Positions 1 to 8,800 of a stretch of DNA of 64,000 nucleotides are shown here, in pieces. Under the pieces are notes generated by a model that made no database searches, had not been told where the DNA came from, and worked only from the letters and a program-made list of their open reading frames with translations. Numbering within the stretch: the first letter of the stretch is position 1; each line of letters opens with the position of its first letter. Made by a program: the position numbers and the translations under genes. Source of the DNA: Symbiodinium natans. Lineage: Eukaryota; Sar; Dinophyceae; Suessiales; Symbiodiniaceae. The DNA lies in assembly GCA_905221605.1 (NCBI GenBank), contig CAJNDS010000235.1, positions 27,435 through 91,434 on the forward strand, given 5' to 3'.

Positions 1-874
1 CAAAATGGCAGGTCACAACCGTCATACCCTGGCGTTCCTCTAGCCACATCAACGTGTTGGAGCTAGCTTCGCTTGTTGCTCTGTTGCGAAACATCGCGCG
101 GGAGGAGCCTGACGCACGAGTCACGGCGCTCTCCGACTCTTCTGTCGCAAAGAGTGCCCTGGCAAAAGGTCGATCGACCTCGAGGGCGCTCACTCCTGCC
201 CTTCAGCGGGCTACCGCGCTCCAGCTCGCTTTTGGTTTATACTTAGCCATAGGGTTGCTCCTACAAGACTGAATACTGCAGATGCTCCCACTCGCTTCAG
301 GGAGCTCCCCGAGAGAGCAGCTGTTGCGATTCACAAAGCTTTCACTGTCGATCAGTGCCACGCGCTTGCTGTCCTGAAGCTCTCGAGGCCCCTTGCCTCC
401 TGGGCTCGGATCTTCATCGTGGTCACATGCGTCCAACGTTGTGGTGCTCTGTCAGCTGCTGCCTTCCCTGTCGCCTCCGAGGGCTCATCTCCTTCTTCCC
501 CTTTTGAGCCTTGCGACGGGGAGATCGCCCGTCCCTCTGTCCACTGCGGCCTCCTGCTCATCTGCGCTGCTGCTGTTGTGCTCTCTTGCTGCCTGCCTCT
601 TCTCGGCTGGTTCGCGAGCCGCGGGCCGCCGTTTTCTGAAGCCTGCATAGAGTCTAATCGCAGGCCTGCGTGCGGGGCCGGGCGTCACCTCTGTAGCCGT
701 CTCCAAGTTGCCAAGCCTTTCTACCCTCGCCGTTCTTTCTCCAGGAGCCCCTCCCCTCGCCTACTCTCTTCTACCTTCCTTTCTCTCTTGAGTCTCTGTC
801 TCACTGGTTCGGCTTCGTTGTTCGGTGCTGGTTTCGTTGTAAGGGTTGTAGTCCTTAGCAGCCTCGCCCGAGCC
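1..874. other. Upstream flank of the recombinase remnant, no supported gene
   Basis: Mixed-composition sequence without telomere-like heptamers. The frame of the recombinase stays open upstream to about position 419, but that stretch encodes Ser/Leu/Cys-rich sequence with no recognisable domain, and its first codon is GTG. I see no RNA gene or regulatory motif that I can defend. It may be the 5' flank or leader of the mobile element that carried the recombinase. Confidence 0.4.
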
Positions 875-1947
875 ATGGCCACACCAGCACCTGCGACACC
901 TGCTGACGCCCGCAGAGCTGAGAGAAGGGGGCCCATCACGCTCGTTGCTGACCGGATTGTTCGACCAGTCACCCGCGAGAATCGCGCTAAGCTTGCCCTT
1001 GCATTTGATACTTGGCTGATCAGGAATGAGCGTACATCTCTTTCATACCTGCTGGATCTGCCCCTAGGCGAGGCTGAAGCTGTCGCTGCCGCATTGGTCA
1101 AGTATGGCCAGTACATGTTCAAGTCAGGAGTCGCCTATGGAAAATTCTCTGAGACGATCAATGCCGTAGCATCTTTGCGACCCAGTCTGCGGCGGAACTT
1201 ATCTGCCGCTTGGGACTTGGCTTTTGCCTGGCAGGCCGAGGAGCCACATGAGCATCATAAGGCCATGCCCAAAGGTATCCTCCTGGCGATTCTCGCTACA
1301 GCACTAGCGTGGGGCTGGCTTCGGGAAGCTGCAGCTCTGGCCTTAGGGTGGACTGGACTGCTACGAGCAGGCGAGATCATTGGAGCGCTTCGCTCCGATC
1401 TCATCCTGCCTGAGGACTGCGGCCCGGGAGTTGAATATGGCATCCTACAGATTCGTCCCCAAAAACTCGAGGACGGGCTGCCAGACACCAGGCTGTAAAG
1501 TTGGACCCCGCTGACGTCCTGAAGCTTCTTTCTTTGGCCTTTGGAAAACTACATCCGAACAGTCGGCTCTGGCCTTTTTCAGCTGGTACCCTTCGTCGAC
1601 GGCTTTGTCTTCTGCAACAACGCCTTGGGCTTGTGCACCAGGGAAAGGTCGTCTTCGAGCTCTCGTCGTTGCGCCCAGGTGGCGCAACCTTTCTGCTACA
1701 CTTGACAGAAAGCCCTGACCTGGTCAGACGAAGGGGCAGGTGGCTTACAAACCGTGTCATGGAGATCTACTTGCAGGAAATCGTCGCGACAACTTTCATT
1801 CCTAGACTGGAGCCTGCGGTTCGTGCTCGAGTTGATACTATGGCTTACAGTTTTTCGTTGTTGCTGGAAAAGGCTTTTTTCTTTGAACGTGCGCGGATTC
1901 CCCGGGAGGCTTGGTTTTACTTGCTCGAAAAACCAGCAGACGCTTGA
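875..1947 (+). pseudogene. Tyrosine recombinase (phage-integrase-like) remnant, one frameshift
   Basis: Two consecutive open segments (875-1498 and 1501-1947) read as one tyrosine recombinase if a single-base shift near the run CCCCAAAAA at about 1455-1463 is allowed. In the shifted frame the sequence continues KTRGRAARHQAVKLDPADV straight into the second segment. Visible family features: an alpha-helical N-terminal part; GWTGLLRAGEI (first catalytic Arg box) near residue 165; SSLRPGGATFLLHL (second Arg box, in the style of the DIRS/Crypton SLRxGGAT motif); RRRGRW; then a Tyr in MEIYLQEI as candidate nucleophile. The family recombines DNA through a covalent tyrosine link. ATG 875 is chosen because the conserved part begins soon after it. 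No terminal repeats or RT are adjacent, so I infer a decayed Crypton- or DIRS-type element, but its class is open. A sequencing error at the homopolymer would make the gene intact. Confidence 0.7.
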
Positions 1948-2325
1948 GGAGGATGTGGTGGTGCGGTTTTCTCACGGCATCGCCGTCCTCACCGGCTTCG
2001 TGCCCCGGCTTGGGTGGTGTGGGTTTTCGAGGAGCTGCTTGGAGCTCCCAGTTAGCTTGCATTCTACAGGAGCATGCTTCTGGCCCTCCAGCAGCTCGCA
2101 TGATGGTGGTGCCGATTGCACAGCACATGGCACCTACACGTACTTCTGCATGACGCTGCGCGGAAAAGGAAACGAGCTTGCTTAATAAGCCCTGAAGGAT
2201 CCGAGCCACGTTTGAATGGGGGTCCGGGATTGTCGGGACTCCTTTTGGGCCCTCACTGAGCAGGCTCTCGCGGCTGGGGCCAATTTGGGGGTTTCCGAAA
2301 ACAGGGGTGCCCTTTTTGGGGGGTT
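1948..2325. other. Non-coding transition
   Basis: Short frames overlap here in several phases without domain content. TTTAGGG-like heptamers begin near 2326. Nothing else is seen. Confidence 0.4.
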
Positions 2326-4215
2326 TAGGGTTTAGGGTTTAGGGTTTAGAGGTTTGCTGTGATGGGGTGCAGGTGCTGTGAAGGTTAGGGTTCGGAACAA
2401 GCTCGAAAGCTTCGTGAGGTGCGAAGAGCAGCTTTGGCCCGATTGTGGAGGGCCTCTAACACTTTCTCCCACCCCGTGCGAGGCGGCGAAGCCACCCAGA
2501 CCTATTCCTTTTAGGGTTTAGGCCTAAACTCAGGCAACAGTCCACTTCCAAAAACTCAGTCAGGAGGGGGGCCGGAAGGCCAGGACCCAGGCACAGGGGG
2601 GCTAGGGGCGGGCCAGGGGGCAAGGGGGATCAGGGGACCAAAAAAATCGAGATTTTTTGAACCTGCGAGCGGACCCCCTGGGCTGGGGCCCTGGGGGTAC
2701 ACCCCCCTGAAAAGGTCAGGCGTGTCCAGGGCCATGACTGGAGGGTTTAGGGTAATTACTTAATTAAGCATAAGGGACAAGAGGCCCACCCACATGCTGT
2801 GAGAGGCGGGCGAGCGACTTGGGTCGGCTTGTGGCATCGAGGTCAAAGGGCTTAAGCGCCGCCCCCCAATGTGGGGGCGGCCTAGGCCCTGAGTTTCAGG
2901 GGGTTCTATTCTTTTTGGGGTATAAAGCGGCACCCCTATTTTGGGAATTGAAGGAAGCCTGTTTTGATCTTCGGCCGTTTGTCAGTTCCTGCTTTGACGT
3001 ACATGATGCTAGTGGTCTGCATGTAGTGTGCTCAGGGCGAAACGATGCATTAATCCACCCCCCCCTCACGCCTTAAGTCTTTCCCGAACTCCAAACCATC
3101 TCTTCGTGATTTGGGTTTTCAGGGGTTTAGGGTCCGGGGCTTTAGGGCTTTAGGCTTGAGGGTTTACGGGCTTGAGCTCAGATGTCCGCCCTATCCCTTC
3201 CCCCCCTTGCCTGAAACCCAAGAGTCCGAAGCCCCCAAGCCCTGAACCCTAAAATAACTCTAAGGTTTAGGGTTCAGGGTTCAGGGTTTGGGAAGAACTA
3301 AAGCCCCCTGAACCCCGAAGCCCCTTAGACAATGGAACATGGATGGGGGCCCTTAGTTCCCCCAAGCCCTACAAACCCCAGAAACCCTAAAAACCCGAGA
3401 TCCTAGAAACTTGAGAGGTTTAGAAACCTGAGAAACCGTTTAAAGCCTACAGAAACCATAGCAACGCTAGAAACCCCATAAACCCTAACTCCATAAACCT
3501 TGCGCTTGTAGGGTTCAAGGAGGGAGCATTAGGCCCCTTGATTTTCATACCCCCCTGAAGCCCTCTCCCTTATAAACCCTAAACCCTAAACCCTAAACTC
3601 AGGGCCTAGGCCGCCCCCTACAGAGGGGGGCGGCGCTTAAGCACTTCGACCTCGACGGCGCAAGCCGACCCAGGTCGCTCGCCTGCCTCCCGCAGCTCGG
3701 GGGTTGGTAGCACCCACGATGGGCCCGGTACCGGAGCACGTTCTCCTCGGGACCAGCCTGGTCCCTTAATAAAGTAATTGCCCTAAACCCTCAGGTTATG
3801 ACCCTGGAGTTGGCTGACCTTGTCGGGGCCTGAACCCTGAGCCTCCCTTGCTGGGCTCCCCTCAACCTCCCTAGCCTTACTGGCCCCTCTCTTAACATGT
3901 GTGTGGACCGGGCCTTTCTGCACTTCTGCCTGGAGGCTTGGCTTTTTTGTGAACCTGCATTTTAAACCACCGTGACGGAATGAAGAAGTGTTAGGAAAAG
4001 TACGCAGTTGGTTTGAGTTTAGGCCTAAACCCTAAAAGGAATAGGTTTGGGTGGCTTTGCAGCCTCGGACGGCGTGGGGTGGGAGAAAAGTGTTAGATGG
4101 CCTTCCACAATCGGGCCAAAGCTGCTCTTCGCGCCTCACGAAGCTGTCGAGCTTGTTCCAAAACCTAACCTTCACAGCATCTACGCCCTATCACAGCAAG
4201 CCCTAAACCGTAAAC
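2326..4215. repeat. Large imperfect inverted repeat (foldback), about 1.9 kb
   Basis: The left arm (about 2341-2895) reads as the reverse complement of the right arm (about 3593-4215). Clear matching blocks: TTTGCTGTGATGGGGTGC with GTGCTGTGAAGGTTAGG at 2352-2385 pairs with 4150-4205; GCAGCTTTGGCCCGATTGTG near 2430 pairs with the block near 4120; TTTAGGCCTAAACTCA at 2516-2531 pairs with TGAGTTTAGGCCTAAA at about 4014; and the block around AAGCGCCGCCCCC at 2850-2895 pairs with 3595-3645. Both outer ends dissolve into telomere-like heptamers. The centre (about 2900-3590) is less symmetric. It holds no convincing gene; the 85-residue frame at 2819-3076 lies in the arm and centre and looks spurious. 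It could be a foldback transposon or a palindromic duplication. Confidence 0.75.
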
Positions 4216-4500
4216 CCTAAACCCTAAACCCTAAACTCTAAACCCTAAACCCTTAACCCTAAACCCTAAACCCTCAGCCCTAAACCCTAAACCCTAAACC
4301 CTAAGCCCTCCCATCTCCGACATCCCCTCCGAGGCCTGCACTTGGCTCTCAGCGGACCCATGAGTCGGTGCAAATGGTGCCGGCCTTTGTCACGGGACTG
4401 TTGGAACCCTTAAACCCCCCAAACCCTAAACCCTAAACCCTAAACCCTAAACCCTCAACCCTAAACCCAAAACCCTAAATCCTAAGCCCTAAACCCCAAA
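4201..4500. repeat. Interstitial CCCTAAA arrays
   Basis: Runs of CCCTAAA with variants (CCCTCAA, CCCTAAG, CCCAAAA) at 4201-4310 and 4424-4500, separated by about 110 bp of non-repeat sequence. The heptamer is the plant/dinoflagellate-type telomere unit, but its degeneracy and internal location argue against a chromosome end. Confidence 0.9.
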
Positions 4501-4599
4501 TCCCCCCACTAGCGCTTCCGGGGGGTAGGCGTGGAGCTTGAGCTATGTTGATGTAAAGAGAGGGTGCAGTGTTTAGGGTTTAGGGCTGAGGGTTGAGGT

Positions 4600-4742
4600 T
4601 TGAGGGAGGCAGGGAGGGAGAGAGAGGGAGAGAGGGAGACAGAGAGACAGAGAGACAGAGAGACAGACAGACAGAGAGACAGAGAGACGCAGAGACAGAG
4701 AGACAGAGAGACAGAGAGAGAGACAGAGAGACAAAGAGAGGG
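4600..4742. repeat. GA/GACA microsatellite
   Basis: An imperfect purine-rich tract built from GAGAGACAGAGAGACAGA units. It is open in several frames and gives Arg/Glu or Ser/Leu-rich translations that are products of the repeat, not genes. Confidence 0.95.
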
Positions 4743-5225
4743 ATATACATATTTTGATATACACATTCATGCCTTTATTCAGGTTATTTCAGGTTTACGA
4801 AAGCTCTAAGTTAGGGCTTTTGGGTTGAGTTTAGGGTTACCCTTGACGAACTACTTTGGGATAGTTTATAAAATCTACGGGATGTTTTTCAACAGGTTAC
4901 ACAATAAAGGGACCCCCTACCCCCTAAACCAAAACTCCCCAAGCTCTGAACCCTAAACCCACCCCTGCCATCCGGCCGAAAAGATGTTTCAATGAAGTGT
5001 GCGGGAAGGGGTGGGCCTTGGGTATGTAGCTGACGACCCGACGCCCGAAACTACTCTTCTCTCTCATTGAGCATGATGACCTCTCAGGTTTGTGTGGTTT
5101 TTGGTTCCCGCCGCACTCCGACTCCGTGTAGTTCGTGTACTGTCCACGTTTCGCAGCACAACATACTGCCAGAGGTCTTGCATCACCCCTCCAAAGACCC
5201 AAGACGAAACCTCCTGAACAAAACG
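4743..5225. other. Non-coding single-copy stretch
   Basis: No frame carries a recognisable domain; the longest (4924-5202, minus) looks spurious. No RNA gene is seen. Confidence 0.4.
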
Positions 5226-5372
5226 CCCCAAACCCTAAACCCTAAACACTAAACCCTACACCCTAAACCCTAAACCCTAAACCCTAAACCCTAAGCCCTA
5301 AACCCTAAACCCTAAACCCTAAACCTAAACCCCAAACCCCAAACCCTAAACCCTAAACCCTAAACCCTAAAA
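5226..5372. repeat. CCCTAAA array
   Basis: About 20 heptamers in the CCCTAAA orientation with few variants. Beyond it, at 5520-5650, TTTAGGG-orientation heptamers appear, so orientation flips within 150 bp. A G-homopolymer lies at about 5491-5510. Confidence 0.9.
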
Positions 5373-5749
5373 CTCCGACCGCTCGCGAAGGCCTTGGGAC
5401 CACGGGTGCAGAGAGCAAGAAGTCGTCCTGGCCCAGACGTCCGGACAAGGAGGTGGCATCCTGTTCTTGGTCTTGGGGAATCATTAGGGTTTGGGGGGGG
5501 GGGGGGGGGGTTGGGATTTAGGATTTAGGGTTGAGGGTTTAGGGTTTGGGGTTCATTGTTTAGGGTTTAGGGTTTAGTTAGGGTGTAAAGGAAAAAGGTT
5601 TACGGGGGTGTAAGGTTTGGGACTTACAATTTAGGGTTCAGGGTAGAAGGCCCGGGGTGTGCGGTTATTCTGGTTAGGCTGCAGGGCTTCGTAGCACGTG
5701 TGACGGAACTTTGTGCGTGACAACTTACACAGGCAGCAGTGGCGGTATT

Positions 5750-5860
5750 CTAAGGGTAGTTACATGGGTCCCTTAGTATGGGCCCTTAGAAGGGCACCCC
5801 TTATATACCCAATACAGACCCTATCGGGACCATATGAAGAGCCCATGAAACTACCCTCAG
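5750..5860. repeat. Miniature foldback element abutting the methyltransferase ORF
   Basis: Terminal inverted repeats CTAAGGGTAGTTACATGGG (5750-5768) and CCCATGAAACTACCCTCAG (5842-5860) match at 17 of 19 positions in inverted orientation. The interior has further GGGCCCTT/AAGGGC-type symmetry. The right end is CCCTCAG, directly followed by AGGTATG and the first methyltransferase codons, so it sits exactly where unit 1 stops aligning with the later units. That could mean insertion into the gene start, or an introner-like intron ending in CAG. A relative lies at about 50643-50865. Confidence 0.65.
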
Positions 5861-5864
5861 AGGT

Positions 5865-8800
5865 ATGTGCGTGCCAGCTGGCATGCGCGTGGCCCGTGTG
5901 GCTGCTGGCTTCGATATGGTGGTCTTGGGCGACAATGACTTCGTCTCTTCATCGATCTACAATCGACATCATTGGGAGATCAGCAATCCACATGGTATGG
6001 CTTTAAAGGCTGGAGTTATGCTTCCGCATTCAGGCACCTTCTTAGACATCGGTGCAAACCTGGGATATTACAGTTTGCTCTTTGCGCAAGCAGGGTACAA
6101 TGTTGTGGCAGTTGAGGCTATGACACGCAATCGTCGAGCCATCGAGGGAAGTCTATGCTTGAATCCTGAGCTGCGATCACGTGTGAAGATCGTGCCAGTT
6201 GCGCTGGTGTCACCCGACGAGCTCAGTTCGACCACTTGTGTCATCGAGAGCACGAACTCCCGGATTAGCGTTGGGAACGGTGCTCTGTCATGTGGTGCCG
6301 GGAAAACTTGTCAAGCAGGCGACGCAAACTGTGAGGTTGTGCCCGTGAAAACTTTGGATATGGTTCTTGCAGATGTTGCTCCCACGTCCGTGGATGTGGT
6401 GAAGATGGATGTCGAGGTCCATGAGTGTCAAGTGCTGGCTGGGGGTGGCTCACTGTTCTCAACCTTCCACCCGCAGATCCTGCAAATCGAGACAGCTTTT
6501 GGAGACACAGGCAAGTGTGTTCAGGCCAAGGCAGCGGAACACAGCTACCGCACCAAAATTGTGAAGAGACACACCTTCATGGTTCTGTCCAGCACTCCGG
6601 ATCTCAGTGAAAGTGTCAGTCCAGCTGTGATAAGTGATCCTGTGGTTGACAGGGAAGGCCTACCAGAGGACTGCGTTCCAACTGGCATGCGCAAGGCACG
6701 TGTGGCTGCTGGCTTCGATATGGTGGTCTTGGGGGACAACGACATCGTTTCGGCATCCATTTACCGCCAGCACGTCTGGGAGATCAGCAGGCCACATGGA
6801 ATGGCTGCCAAAGCTGGAGCGGTGCTTCCGCATTCAGGCACCTTCTTGGACATCGGTGCAAACCTGGGATATTACAGTTTGCTCTTTGCGCAAGCAGGGT
6901 ACAATGTCGTGGCAGTTGAAGCTATGACACGGAATCGTCGAGCCATCGAGGGCAGTCTCTGCTTGAATCCTCAGCTGCGATCGCGTGTGAAGATCGTGCC
7001 AGTTGCACTGGTGTCACCCGACGAGCTCAGTTCGACCACTTGTGTCATCAAGAGCACGAACTCCCAGATTAACGTTGGGAACGGTGCTCTGTCATGTGGT
7101 GCCGGGAAAACCTGTCAAGCAGGCGACGCAAACTGTGAGGTTGTGCCCGTGAAAACCTTGGATATGGTTCTTGCAGATATTGCTCCCACGTCCGTGGATG
7201 TGGTGAAGATGGATGTCGAGGTCCATGAGTGTCAAGTGCTGGCTGGGGGTGGCTCACTGTTCTCAACCTTCCACCCGCAGATCCTGCAAATCGAGACAGC
7301 TTTCGGAGACAGCGGCAAGTGTGTCGAGGCGGCAGCTTCTGAGCATGGCTACCGCACCAAGACAGTGCAGGGAGACACGGTCATGGTGGCTTCCGACAGT
7401 CCAGCGCCCATCGACAGTATGGGTGCCGATGCTACACCTGCTGCATACCGTGAGCCTGTAGTTGCCATGGAGAAGCTGCCAAGGGACTGTGTGCCAACTG
7501 GCATGCGCAAGGCACGTGTGGCTGCTGGCTTCGATATGGTGGTCTTGGGGAACAACGACATCGTTTCGGCATCCATTTACTCCCAACACGTCTGGGAGAT
7601 CAGCACGCCAAATGGAATGGCTGCCAAAGCTGGAGCGGTGCTTCCGCATTCAGGCACCTTCTTGGACATCGGTGCAAACCTGGGATATTACAGTTTGCTC
7701 TTTGCGCAAGCAGGGTACAATGTCGTGGCAGTTGAAGCTATGACACGGAATCGTCGAGCCATCGAGGGCAGTCTATGCTTGAATCCTCAGCTGCGATCAC
7801 GTGTGAAGATCGTGCCAGTTGCGCTGGTGTCACCCGACGAGCTCAGTTCGACCACTTGCGTCATCAAGAGCACGAACTCCCAGATTAACGTTGGGAACGG
7901 TGCTCTGTCATGTGGTGCCGGGAAAACCTGTCAAGCAGGCGACGCAAACTGTGAGGTTGTGCCCGTGAAAACCTTGGATATGGTTCTTGCAGATATTGCT
8001 CCCACGTCCGTGGATGTGGTGAAGATGGATGTCGAGGTCCATGAGTGTCAAGTGCTGGCTGGGGGTGGCTCACTGTTCTCAACCTTCCACCCGCAGATCC
8101 TGCAAATCGAGACAGCTTTCGGAGACAGCGGCAAGTGTGTCGAGGCGGCAGCTTCTGAGCATGGCTACCGCACCAAGACAGTGCAGGGAGACACGGTCAT
8201 GGTGGCTTCCGACAGTCCAGCGCCCATCGACAGTATGGGTGCCGATGCTACACCTGCTGCATACCGTGAGCCTGTAGTTGCCATGGAGAAGCTGCCAAGG
8301 GACTGTGTGCCAACTGGCATGCGCAAGGCACGTGTGGCTGCTGGCTTCGATATGGTGGTCTTGGGGAACAACGACATCGTTTCGGCATCCATTTACTCCC
8401 GACACGTCTGGGAGATCAGCACGCCAAATGGAATGGCTGCCAAAGCTGGAGCGGTGCTTCCGCATTCAGGCACCTTCTTGGACATCGGTGCAAACCTGGG
8501 ATATTACAGTTTGCTCTTTGCGCAAGCAGGGTACAATGTCGTGGCAGTTGAAGCTATGACACGGAATCGTCGAGCCATCGAGGGCAGTCTATGCTTGAAT
8601 CCTCACCTACGATCACGTGTTAAGATCGTGCCAGTTGCGCTGGTGTCACCCGACGAGCTCAGTTCGACCACTTGTGTCATCAAGAGCACGAACTCCCAGA
8701 TTAACGTTGGGAACGGTGCTCTGTCGTGTGGTGCCGGGAAAACCTGTCAAGCAGGCGACGCAAACTGTGAGGTTGTGCCCGTGAAAACCTTGGATATGGT

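Noticed and set aside
419-874. N-terminal extension of the recombinase
   Set aside because: It begins at GTG, is Cys/Ser/Leu-rich and has no domain; ATG 875 precedes the conserved part.
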